Shown here piece by piece: positions 13,311 to 23,198 of a stretch of DNA of 64,000 nucleotides. The DNA is taken from NCBI RefSeq assembly GCF_963583255.1, contig NC_084805.1, positions 188,501 to 252,500 of the forward strand, read 5' to 3'. The notes under the pieces were generated by a model. The model was not told where the DNA came from, did no database searches, and saw only the letters and a program-made list of their open reading frames with translations. Both the position numbers and the translations under genes were made by a program. The DNA is from Pyrus communis (lineage: Eukaryota > Streptophyta > Magnoliopsida > Rosales > Rosaceae). Each line of letters begins with the position of its first letter. Positions within the stretch are counted from its first letter, which is position 1.

Positions 13311-14328
13311 AGTGGTATCAAAGCCAGGTTATCCGTTGCGGTTGAAGACCATGGCTGTGATTTACAATCTGTTTGAAGAGCACACTGTCAAAGAAACTAG
13401 TTTCGTCGATTGGAATTTACCACCAATTTACAATGAGTACATTAACGATGAAGAAGTCAAAGAGAATTTTTTTGATTGGTGTTCTCCACTAAATTATGGC
13501 GAGCATGGAATTACCATCGCCTCCAAGGTCGCACCAATTCCACGGAAGGAGAATGAGTTAAACATGATTGATACGCCTGGGCATGCCAATTTCGGTTGTG
13601 AAGTTGAGCGGGTTGTTGGAATAGTCAAGGGTGCAATTTTAGTTGTTGATGCTGGGGAAGGTCCGCTTGCACAGACCAAGTTCGTACTTGCTAGAGCCTT
13701 AAAATATGGGCTACACCCCATTCTTCTTCTGAACAAAGTAGATTGTCCAGCAGTTTTTGAGGAAAGGTATACATTTTGCATGCCTAGAACTCTATTTCAA
13801 ACGGAAATAATACGTGGATGTTTTGTTGCCCAGAATGATAATCAGGTTTTTGAATTTAATTCTAAGCATCTACCTTTGGAACAACATTTATTTTCTTCCC
13901 AACGAGTTGATTGGAGTTTTCCTCCAATATATGATGATTACTCTGATGATGGGTATTTGGTGATTTCTACTAAAGAGGTATTTCCAATTAAGTTTATTCA
14001 AGAAATTACATCATCAACCACTACACAAGGAAGTCTTGAACCTACAGTTTTTCAACCTCTTCCAATAAAGGAAGGAAACTCCTGGTTGGAAGATGATTTC
14101 AATGGCTTTGATGTCGTTGATTGTACTATTTTGCAAATCTGGTTCGGTGCCGTATGTGATGACTTTTCGTTTGCTCTTTTGAAGATATCTTTGGCTCAAG
14201 TTGTTAATACTCAAGTATTTGGAGAGCCCAAACAGTTAACACCTTGGACAGGTCGAAAATCTAAATTCAAATCAAGATTAAAAAGATGCAAACTCGAGGA
14301 GGAGTTTTTTCTGACAAGAGGAGAATGA
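13249..14328 (+). CDS. Retroelement ORF containing a TypA/BipA-like GTPase fragment
   Basis: 359 codons without a stop, opening inside the 5' LTR; an alternative start is the Met of MAVIYNLFEEH near 13351. Residues about 84-172 (about 13500-13765) read as the GTPase core of a TypA/BipA-type translational GTPase: GITIASKV, the G3 motif DTPGHANFG (family DTPGHADFG), GAILVVDAGEGPLAQTKFVL and the G4 motif NKVD. The P-loop (G1) and all later domains are missing, so GTPase activity is unlikely. On either side are retroelement-type segments with WNLPPIYNEY and WSFPPIYDDY. The captured block shows no intron, suggesting it came through RNA. It ends just before the internal LTR with LEEEFFLTRGE. Whether it is translated is unknown. 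Confidence 0.7.
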   Translation: MSDSQVIYPCLLETFGSFLRQVVSKPGYPLRLKTMAVIYNLFEEHTVKETSFVDWNLPPIYNEYINDEEVKENFFDWCSPLNYGEHGITIASKVAPIPRKENELNMIDTPGHANFGCEVERVVGIVKGAILVVDAGEGPLAQTKFVLARALKYGLHPILLLNKVDCPAVFEERYTFCMPRTLFQTEIIRGCFVAQNDNQVFEFNSKHLPLEQHLFSSQRVDWSFPPIYDDYSDDGYLVISTKEVFPIKFIQEITSSTTTQGSLEPTVFQPLPIKEGNSWLEDDFNGFDVVDCTILQIWFGAVCDDFSFALLKISLAQVVNTQVFGEPKQLTPWTGRKSKFKSRLKRCKLEEEFFLTRGE

Positions 14329-14708
14329 TGCAGGAGGCAGGCCTTGAAGAAAATAATTGAAACCATTAATATGCTTTGGAATAACAAAGGTTTTGTATTT
14401 TAATTATTTGGAAATTTGTTAAGTTATTTTGGAAGTTGTAAAGGTGTTGTAGAAACCTGAGGTCTATTAATTTGTAAACGCTTATAAATATTGTACTAGA
14501 AAGCCTTGAATGACAGATTTGAATGAATTAAAATATATTTTGCTTTGTGCAATTGAAGTGAGTGATTTCTCCTTCCCTAATCAAGCATTTGGCTTGGTCG
14601 TGTGAGTGAATCCACGATTAGCGACGTGAGTGAGCTCCGTTGCCCCTGGTTGAGTGAATCCCAGGTTATCTATTCCCCTCTCCTCGATACCCTTGGTTCT
14701 GTCCTGGT
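14326..14708 (+). repeat. Internal full-length LTR of the composite element
   Basis: Starts TGATGCAGGAGGCAGGCC after a purine tract (GACAAGAGGAGAA) and ends near CTTGGTTCTGTCCTGG. It shares TGAGTGATTTCTCCTTC and CCACGATTAGCGACGTGAG with the outer LTRs but has about 180 bp more. A TATA-like CTTATAAATATT lies near 14482. The right edge is approximate. Confidence 0.75.
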
Positions 14709-15060
14709 GGTAGCATTGCGCGCATCATTTGTGTTCGTCCTCAAAATCAACTCAGTTCCTGTGACTTTTGTCTAGAGAGTCATACATCACTCGAAAGCTG
14801 TGGAAGTCTAGTTTTCAACGCAACAAACTGTGCATCAAACCAAATTTTGTGTGTGCAGATATCGACAAAGCACCATAGAGCATCAGTGCTGTCGCGAAAA
14901 CAAAATCAGTTCTCTTGCGGGTCAGTTTTCGATTTGGTTAAGTATTTCTCGACCTTCATGCCATATATCATTTGAAAGCCCTTCCAGTCTAGTTTTTAAA
15001 TTCTCAAGCGATTTCTCAATCCGTTATTTCTACAAAGCAATATCTACAATTTACTAAAGC
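14709..15060 (+). other. Second internal region of the composite element, leader
   Basis: Non-coding sequence after the internal LTR with no clear primer site (compare TGGTATCAAAGCC after the 5' LTR; here TGGTGGTAGC). The 75-codon ORF at 14830-15057 has no recognisable content. Confidence 0.45.
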
Positions 15061-15738
15061 ATGTTATTGCCTCTAGTAAATGAGGTTAGATGGGTTCTAG
15101 AAACGGCTGTCTTCGATTTTTCAGGTGACGATTTTCTAAATCTCAATCTTCCTCCAAATTTTGATCGTTGTCCAAATGGTGCATGTGAGATTTGTTGTGC
15201 ATGTAATGAGGTTGAAAAACGTTCCAACATGGAGTTTGGCACGAAAGGGGAATATACAGAAAGCAGTGATGTAATCGATAACTTGGTCGAATGGGATTCC
15301 GTCCCAGTTTATGATCAATACGAGGGCAATGAATATATGGTTGAAGAGTTCCATGGACAACTATATAATGGAGTACAAGCTCTTAATATCCGTAGAATTC
15401 ATGATCCTTTTTGGGACAGTTTCATTGCTCAAGATATGAGAGGAGAGCCCTTTGATAGAAGAACTTTTCAACATGATTTGAAATCTCTCGGCTCATTTGA
15501 AGAAGTGATTTGGAAGCACTATTCCAAGGTGATTATTTTCACGAAGAAAACATTAATGTGTGCATGGTCTATAGGAACTTTGAAAATTTTGGTGCTAAAT
15601 TCGGTATCGTGGAACATCTTGGTTGGACATTCAAAAGATCGACGAAAAAACAAAAAAAAAAAGAGACCAAATGAAATTCAAGGACGAATTTTCTTCGAGA
15701 AAGGGAGAATGATGCGGGAGGAAGACTTGGATGAATGA
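15061..15738 (+). CDS. Retroelement ORF, gag-like remnant
   Basis: 225 codons running into the 3' LTR (terminal residues MMREEDLDE come from the LTR). Contains CPNGACEICCACNEV near the start, WDSVPVYDQYEGNEYM in the middle (the same motif class as in the other ORF of this element) and a Lys/Arg-rich tail. No protease, RT or integrase motifs. It is probably the decayed gag or gag-pro region of the parental element. Function unknown. Confidence 0.5.
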   Translation: MLLPLVNEVRWVLETAVFDFSGDDFLNLNLPPNFDRCPNGACEICCACNEVEKRSNMEFGTKGEYTESSDVIDNLVEWDSVPVYDQYEGNEYMVEEFHGQLYNGVQALNIRRIHDPFWDSFIAQDMRGEPFDRRTFQHDLKSLGSFEEVIWKHYSKVIIFTKKTLMCAWSIGTLKILVLNSVSWNILVGHSKDRRKNKKKKRPNEIQGRIFFEKGRMMREEDLDE

Positions 15739-15920
15739 AAATTTATATTTGCCTTGTGCATTTGAAAAGAGTGATTTCTCCTTCTAAAATCAAGCATTTG
15801 GCTTGATTATGTGAGCGCATCCACGATTAGCGACATGAGTGAGCTCCATTGCCCCTGGTTGAATGATTACCAGGTCATATATCCCTGTCTCCTCGAGACC
15901 TTTGGTTCTTGCATGCGTCA
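15710..15920 (+). repeat. Composite element, 3' LTR (short form)
   Basis: 211 bp, same internal deletion as the 5' LTR, followed by TSD GGAGA and the resumed PHD-finger exon (AGGATGTTGGCTTGTGAT). Confidence 0.88.
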
Positions 15921-16414
15921 GGAGAGGATGTTGGCTTGTGATACATGTGGTGTTTGGCAGCACACCAGGTGTGCCAGGATTCATAGCTCTGATGAGATTC
16001 CTGCAAAGTTTGTTTGTATGAGATGTGTGAGCTCATACCGCAAGGAAAGCCAAAACACCCATAAACCAGCCAAGGGAGTTAACAAGAGTGTTTCTTTCTC
16101 CAACTCAGCTTGCAGAGCAAAGGCAGCCGCAACTGATGGTCCCAGCGTAGTATCTAACTTCAACATGACACTCGGTGTTCATTGATTTGTAATTTTGACT
16201 CTGTACAGTTAGCATCTGTTAGTTTCTGGACGGGGGCAGATTTTTTGCCACTAAGTAGTTCATTGCGAACTTGCCCCATCGTGAACCCCATTTTGAGAAA
16301 AGTTGTCTCTGCAAATAGCTCAACGGAAAAAGAAAATGACTATTTATTCATTGTGTTCCTAACAAAACTTGTCATGATTTTGAAAAATGGTAACTGAACT
16401 TGAAAGTTGCCTCT

Positions 16415-19400
16415 TCATCCTCCTCTTTGATCGGAATTCTTACCTGTTTCCTCCGCCTGTGTCGACACTACAATTTTAGCTTCTAAATTAGTGCCATGGG
16501 GTTCAGCCCTTGAAAAAGAAAGGTTTCTAACAGCCGTACACAGACTGGTATACTTGGTAACCACTTCCTTGTACGCACTCAGCAGTCTTTCGACATCTCC
16601 AACTGTCAAATCTCCAGCCTCTTTGTCCATATAAGGATAATTTGATGAACCTGTAGCTTTCAATAGAATGTTTATCCATTAGTCAAGAGTCTGGAAGGGT
16701 AACTAACAGAAACAAAAACCGATAAAAAATATTTTCACAATGGTGGATGCATTTATCTGTTACTTATGGAACTTTGGTTTGGAATATTACAACTAAAAGT
16801 ACACGGTCCCAAGCTCCCATTATTTGAGCATACAAAAGAAAAATAAAACAAGGCACATATTGTTTTGTTGTCAAAGAAGAAAAAAACGTAATGGTCGAAG
16901 TTCTATAGTTTTTCTAGAGGTAGCATAGGTTCAATTCACAAGGGTAGTGTTCGTTGGATATAGTATCTAATTCAGTGAGGATATATATACCAGCTTGTGA
17001 TTCGTTCACAACCTTAATTGCTTATCTTGGTAATCCAATATCAGTTCGGCCTTGTTTGGTGGTAGGATTGGTATAACTAACTTTCCTGCATGACTAACAT
17101 TTTGTAACTTCTACTTGGACAAGATTTTAAGTTGATATCCATTTCTTGCTTCAACATACATTGAATCTAGTGAATTATGCAATCCAATCCAATCCGAAAT
17201 GAGGCCAACACCTCAAAACTAGGGCCTGAAGAAAAGGTAGCATTTATGGTGTTTGGATGAGGAACTTTTAAAGTCAATGAATCTAAGGGGAAAATTGTTA
17301 GGTTATATATTAAAATAGAGGGACTTCAAAATGACTAAATGCAATACATTTGAGAGAACTCTTGAATGACTCCTTCAAGGGTGTCATTTGGAAGTCGTGT
17401 GTTTAGCGTCTTGTAGTGCACTGGCAACATTTTAGTAGTTGATTGGTAAAGCTTCTTCTAGTGCATTTTTAACAATTGAGTCTAAAGTTCCTTGAGACTT
17501 TAAATTTCCTCATCCAAACATACGGTAGGAAAATGAGTTATAGCTTGAACCTTACCACTTCTCTCTTTATAATGGAACACTGCTGATGAACCAGGATCTG
17601 TCTGGCCTTGTGAGGTTGTCATTTCTTCCAAAGCTTGTGTGGCGTCCTTTTCTGTAGCTTTATTGGTCAATCTTGCGGCATGCATACTCTCTTCAAATTC
17701 GATTTCGTCGATAGAAAGAGATTTAGCATTTAACTCAAGAATAAATGTTTTGGCTGAGACTAGATTGGTGAAGTAATAAGCCGCTTCCGACACAAGTTTT
17801 GTCTGCCTTCGATATAAATGAATAAATCTGAGGTTGGAATGCAATTGTGGAGGATTGGCCTGTTAGTGCAAAGCTGAAGGGGTTAGTAACTAGTGATGCA
17901 GCATATAGAAATAAATATAAAACTTTAAAATGATTGAACAACAACCAGCATCAAATATGACATCTTAATTAAATAACACAAAGTAACTACGAACGCAAAT
18001 GGACACCTTATCACCAACTAAAAAATTCTGATGACGCTGAGAAGACAATCAACAGTAAGGAAAAAAATCAACATTTAACACACACTCCAGGACCAAACAA
18101 ATGAGGTAATAAAACCTAAAATCTTTCAGGCATGTATGATGTGATCTCACATTGTTAAAATTTGAAAAATCAGAACTGGCATGATTGCAGAATGGCTTAT
18201 TACCAAGGAAAGCTTGCCTTGATCATGACATATATAAGGACAGGAAGGAAGTCATCAGCTCCTGCTAATACATGATTTTCTGACATTGATGCATTCAGCA
18301 ACAGATTGTTAATGACCTTGCAACAATTCATAATACAGAGAAGCTTTTCACGAGGGGCTTTGAAGGCATTGATTTTCTGCAATTCTTTTTCTGCAAGCTG
18401 AACAGAAAAGAGAGAATTTGTGGCTAGTCCTTTAGTTCTTACAAGGAATAAGTGCAATATTGTTATATCAAATAAAAAGAAATATACGAGTCAAAATTGA
18501 TATTTGATAATAAAAGGAAAAGAGAGAAGCAGAGTAATGCAGTTATAAAAGATCTTCAAGAATATAGTTATCTGGATGACCATTCATTTTCATAAAACCA
18601 ATCCATTCAAGGGGAAGGAGGATGGTATCCAAGATTCTATGCAATTATCTCTACTAAATAAGTTATTTTCAGAGTATTTATTGTCTCTCAAACTACACAT
18701 TCCCCTCCAAAGGAAAAACAAAAGGAATTAGCTGAAGCAGAAATTCCTTTTATATCAATATCGAGTATGGCTGAAATCAAAAGGCACTGTTATGATTTAA
18801 AGAACCTAAACTTCAAATATATACAGGTATTTAGCTTGAATTTTTTAGCCTGATGCTATGCACATTCATTCACATTTTGGTTTGGTTGTGTGTCAGGCAG
18901 GGCAACAAGGCTGCTGTTTGGTGCTCGTGATTAATAAAGAGAATTAACACACCTCTGCTGGAAAATGAATTGCAATTAAGGACTACTATTTCTAAGAAAA
19001 TGTGTCTACTGAAGTCACAATCACTCAAACGGCAAACCACAAGGGGTATAGTTCAATCCTGAACTGCCAAAGATTACTAAACTAAACCTGATTCATTATT
19101 CAAGCAAATATAATCATTAAGATGAAATTGAAAATGTGCAAATGACATGTCTTTTATGGTTCGTTTACTTATTTAAGAGCAACCAAGTATTCAGCTGGAA
19201 ATCAACATCTTTAAACAAAATGACCTCTACTACAATGCTTCGTATAACGGAGATAATAGGATAACCATGAAACTATGAGCATTAAATCTAAAATGACAAA
19301 CAATATACAGAACAATCCATTAGCATATCAAATGGAACTAAATAAGCACTAAAAAGGAATGCAGTGCCTGCAGTAATCTGCACTCCCAACAATCAGTGCA

Positions 19401-20241
19401 AATGCGGTACACGTACCAGCCATGAAGCTTCATTACGCAGAACTACTGGAATATCCAGATGCTCTGGCTTCAAGAAGGTCTGCAGCAAGTGTATTTTGTG
19501 CGAGGTTTCAAGGTCAATCTTTGCATCCTCGGGTGAAGAAGCAAAGGTACGGGAAAACAACTTTGTCATGACATATTTCTCCAAACCCTGCAGTAGCCAT
19601 CATAGACAAACACACCCCAAGCTCAGTATCCCAACAACAGCAACAACAAAGCCTTTCCCCAAGCTGAGTATCCCACATATAAACAAAATAATTTTGTGGT
19701 ACGTGCTACAGTGCCTTTCTTTAATACGATTGTTAGTCGGAAAGCTTAAACTATTGTGAACACAAGGGATGCGATGAAAAACGAAATTAACTTTCGAGTG
19801 AAGCGAATTTTGAAATTCTTAAGAACACCAACATAGACTAAACCAAATTCGTCCACCATGTTTGAATTGAAACAAACAGGGAGAGAGGGAGGGACAGAGT
19901 ACCTCCATTGCACAATCGACTTCCTGATCAGTGGCACCTGCCCACAAAGGATGATCCCTAATATTATCTTCCATGGTTGCGTAGAACTCTTGAACCTTTT
20001 TGCCATCACTTTCAGGGTTGGCCGCGTAAAACGAAAAGGAAACGATAAAACTGGCAAACAAATATCAAACCAAACAGATTAAATATCCATTCGATTCGAT
20101 TCCATTTCATTGATTAGGGTTTGAGTTATGGGAGTACCTTTTGATAGATCGGACGAGATCGAGGGAAGCAGGGTTTCGCATTCGATCGAGAAAGTCGTAG
20201 AAAATAGCGGAAGAGGATGAAGAGGATGACGATCCCTCCAT
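16415..20241 (-). CDS. VPS9A: VPS9-domain protein, Rab5 guanine nucleotide exchange factor (VPS9A-like)
   Basis: Six exons on the minus strand: 20241-20138, 20050-19903, 19587-19417, 18397-18218, 17859-17556, 16656-16415; total 1149 nt, 382 aa, in frame throughout. Start MEGSSSSSSSSAIFYDFLDR. The helical bundle (IVSFSFYAANPESDGKK, DHPLWAGATDQEVD) leads into the VPS9 domain: KAPREKLLCIMNCCKVINN, then GADDFLPVLIYVMIKA with the conserved Asp and Pro, and EAAYYFTNLVSA with the conserved Tyr needed for catalysis in the family. VPS9 proteins load GTP onto Rab5 (ARA7/RHA1/ARA6 in plants) on endosomes. The tail (YMDKEAGDLTVGDVERLLSA) is kept but short compared with Arabidopsis VPS9a, as I recall it. 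Intron 4 begins GC (AAG/GCAAGC) instead of GT. The gene is convergent with the PHD pseudogene, 229 bp away, and a Copia LTR starts 306 bp upstream of its ATG. Confidence 0.92.
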
Positions 20242-20547
20242 TCTCTTTTGACAATTTGATTGACCTGAGACCAATTCAGATTCAGGGGAGAACTGCCACC
20301 AAAAACACCGCCGCCACAGCCATCACCGCCGCAATCACTCTGTGTCTCGAGAATTTGAACAAGAAGGAGTGGCAGCATATTATTTACCAGCGGATTATAG
20401 ATTAGTCGTTGATCAGACCAACAACAACCGTTAAAGGAGAGACAGAATTGAGAACAATGAAGAATGTTAGGTTTGGCACGTGACACCCCCAGTTTTACTT
20501 GCGGTTAAAATGTTAAATGTTTCCGCCCAAGAAAATGTTAATGTTTT
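20242..20547 (-). promoter_or_regulatory. Proximal promoter and 5' UTR of the VPS9-like gene
   Basis: The 306 bp between the ATG and the first base of the Copia LTR must hold the 5' UTR and at most a short native promoter. GC-richer sequence (CCGCCGCCACAGCC) lies at 20310-20330. No TATA box was identified with confidence. More distal promoter sequence has been displaced by the Copia insertion. Confidence 0.4.
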
Positions 20548-20794
20548 TGTAAACTTCTAGTTTAAGTGTGATTGTGCAAATTATATATTAGATTTGATTT
20601 TAGTTATTCTTTTTCTATATGAACTTGTATTCCTTTGAGGAGAATGATTTCTTCTCCCTTTTATTACTATAAATAAGGGCACTACCTAGGGAGAATAATA
20701 CACATTCCTCTACACAACCCTACAAACACATATCTCTCTCTATTCCCTCTCTGTGCCGTTGGCCCCCCTTCTTCTGTCAGTTAAATATAGGTCA
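20548..20794 (+). repeat. Copia A, 5' LTR
   Basis: Starts TGTAAACTTCTAG. Contains a TATA-like CTATAAATAAGGGC near 20669 followed by CACATTCCTCTACACAACCC, which is repeated in the 3' LTR. The end could be anywhere in 20794-20801. The next sequence, TTATCAACACGCTCC, may be the primer-binding site. Confidence 0.75.
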
Positions 20795-21027
20795 CAATAC
20801 ATTATCAACACGCTCCTACCACTGCGCTTAGGAATCTAACGTAGAAGCTTTCCGCATCAAACCAGTTCACCAATATTATCACGCAATCAGGTTATTCTAA
20901 AAGAACGGTTTTTATCTCGATATTTTTGCAGCCCTCATAGCATGAACATTCACCATAATGCATGACCTAACTTTACGTTTTTCGAATTTTAGATTCTAGA
21001 TAAATTGTGTATGCAGTATATCCGTAA

Positions 21028-23198
21028 TCTCTACTAATTAATAAAACACTCATTGTCAACCAAAATCCTATAAAATTACCAGTTTAAACCTCTAATTAAA
21101 ACAGAACATGAATAAGAAATATGGGGTAAAAAAATAATTTCACACAACCAAATTTTATTATTATTATTATTTTTCAAAACCTCACCTACATATAATTGAT
21201 AGGAGCATATTTATGCGACTTTGTTAATTTAATTCTTTGCATTTACTTAGTTAGTTCTTAGTTATTTTAGTATTTTAAGCTATTTTCGTGTGTTTGTAGG
21301 TCTAATTGACTAAAGTAGCAAGAAAGTGCATTTTGGTGCATTTTGGAGCAGTTTTGGGCTTGAATTGGATAGCATATGCTTGGAGCAAGATGGATGGACG
21401 AAATTGAAGTCCAAAGGAGGCTAGGAATCTGCTAAGGAGATGGAAGAAATTAATTCAAGAATTGGAAGAAAAGGAATCAATCACAAAGAAGGAAACATGA
21501 GTCAAACTTCCTTGTTTTGACTTAGTCAATCCTAATCTTTTCCTACTTAATTCCCAGCTGCAAGGACGGTTCCTAATTGATTTGGGACACTTAAATATAA
21601 GTTTTTGAAGCATTAATCCCAACAAAGAAGGTTGCCACACTTCCCTTTCCTTTTTCCCTTCCTTCCCGTGCAAGGAACCACATTTCCCTTTCCTATTTCC
21701 TATTTTCTGTCCATGCCGTAACTTCCCTTCCTCTTCTCTCTTAGAATTCTGTTTGTTACCATTTTCTTGGAGGATTTGGAGTCTTAAAACCTTCCCAAAT
21801 TAATTAATTAATGCCTTAACCTTTCTCCATTCATTTAGCCATCATCCACCCCTACCACCATCCAACCTATCCATCCATCACCATAATTCATACCCAAACA
21901 CCCTTGTGCCGCATCAAATAAGGAGAAAGAAGAGAGGAGAAGCCTTGGACGTTTTGGCCATTCAAGCTTGGATTATTGGAGCGTTTCTAGGTGTAATCTA
22001 TATTAGTTTTTAATGTTTAATTTATATTCTCTTTGTTTTGCTGTAAACATGAGGAACTAATTTCGTTTTGGCTAGAGGAGGCTTTGAAACCATGATTATA
22101 TTTGTGATATGAATTGATTAATTCCAGTTGTGATTTCATAAATTGTGAATGCAATTTACTTAACCGTTTGATTGAGAACTTATTCTTGTTTGTTGATTAA
22201 GGGTGCACACTTAATTTGCATGCTTGAATTTGGTGCTAGAATATAAGGGAGTTTCACATAATCGTTGCAAACTTATATTCACAAGTAGTTAAGATTGTTT
22301 TCACAATCATGTTAAGTTAAATTCCTAGCATGAGTATCATGATGTCATAGTTACGAATGCTTTGTCAATACTTATGATTTTCATAGAACGTAATGATCTT
22401 TGATTGTATCTCTATTATGATGTGATGTAGGGAACTTTTGAAGAATGCTTTGGGTTGTCGAATGATGTCATCCAATCCAATAACTAAAGGAGAATCAGAG
22501 GGTTAATTAGTGATGTCACGGTTAATCTGGGGTGTTGAGGTTCATGGTTTATTGAGAAAGCAACTGGAAGTCAATTTGTATTCGAATGTATCATGTGTGG
22601 AAAAGAATCCTCTAGCTAGCTAATCATCCATAGTTTTTCCCCAAATTCGTCCAAACTTTGTTTAAGTCTTTAAGTTACTTATTTTCACTTTAAATTCGTC
22701 CAAAAACCCAATCCCTTGTCTTTGTTGTGTCTAAATAGCTAGAATCTGTCCAAATTGTGTTTTTGAGTGTTTTGAGTCAAAACTAATTCAATTTTCGTCC
22801 AAAGCAAGTCCTAGAGTCTAGTTTGAGTCTATTTGATTGTTTTGTGCTGTTTTGAGTCTCTTTAGTTTGTTTTGAGTCATATAAGTTTAGTTAAGAGTCT
22901 TTGAGTTTATTTTAGTGTTTTTAAGCCTAGTTTTGTATTCTTGAGTCAATTTTTATTAGATTAGAAATCCCTCCTAATCCCCGGCCTAAAACGATCCCTA
23001 CTTACATCTTTACTACAATTGTCAATAAGAGGGTTTAATTTGAATGTTATTATTTATCACATCAATAATTTTAACATATTTCTAATTAAAAAAAAATTCC
23101 CACTTCGACATTCTCCATCACTCTCTTCCTCTCTCCTTCTATTTCAAAATAAAAATTAAAAAATTTTCTTACACACTTTGTGTGTGCCCATATGCTAG
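21028..23198 (+). mobile_element. Non-autonomous Helitron with an internal solo LTR
   Basis: Starts TCTCTACTAATTAATAAAAC after an A at 21027. Ends with hairpin ACACACTTTGTGTGT (23171-23185), then GCCCATATG and CTAG (23195-23198) followed by T. Insertion between A and T, a TC start and CTRR end with a hairpin are the Helitron hallmarks. Without the solo LTR it is only about 340 bp. It carries no Rep/helicase gene. Confidence 0.78.
21197..23024 (+). repeat. Solo LTR (about 1.8 kb) of a large LTR retrotransposon
   Basis: Starts TGATAGGAGCATATTTATGC and ends CATCTTTACTACAATTGTCA, a TG...CA pair. Flanks ATAAT (21192-21196) and ATAAG (23025-23029) match at 4 of 5 positions. No internal domain or second LTR is present, so it is read as a solo LTR left by LTR-LTR recombination. 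The 72-codon minus-strand ORF at 21455-21673 looks incidental. Confidence 0.65.

Larger units (their letters stand above)
13100..15920 (+). mobile_element. Composite non-autonomous LTR retrotransposon with captured GTPase
   Basis: Outer LTRs of 211 bp (13100-13310, 15710-15920) start TGATGCGGGAGGAAGAC and end GCGTCA. TSD GGAGA lies at 13095-13099 and 15921-15925. A tRNA-Met-type primer site TGGTATCAAAGCC starts at 13313; purine tract AAAGGGAGAA ends at 15709. A third, longer LTR of the same family lies inside (14326 to about 14708). The two internal segments each hold an ORF with a recurring W-x3-P-[IV]-Y-[ND]-x-Y motif but no recognisable protease, RT or integrase, so it is non-autonomous. 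The outer LTRs differ at about a dozen positions by eye, so it is not recent. Confidence 0.9.
10848..16185 (+). pseudogene. PHD-finger protein (At1g33420-like / MMD1 family), disrupted
   Basis: Four exons: 10848-11175, 11348-11678, 11795-12409, and 12499-13099 continuing at 15926-16185, all with GT-AG borders. The N-terminus (VINERPPKRPRTRVTADL), the core (SVMDVSKKYGMEYRMLHA) and the C-terminal PHD finger match plant PHD proteins of the At1g33420/MALE MEIOCYTE DEATH 1 type, nuclear proteins that bind chromatin. Lesions: TGA at 11166-11168 where the family has Arg after VYCDQC; a second in-frame TGA at 11395-11397; a 1-base loss just before 12827 (ELLVLP then stop, with the frame resuming as NATVADLKKEA); and a 2.8 kb LTR element inserted in the PHD finger between CTCGAKDDDGE and RMLACDTCGVW. 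Allowing one base for the frameshift, the exons sum to 712 codons, close to the family length. Expression as an intact protein is not possible. Confidence 0.88.
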
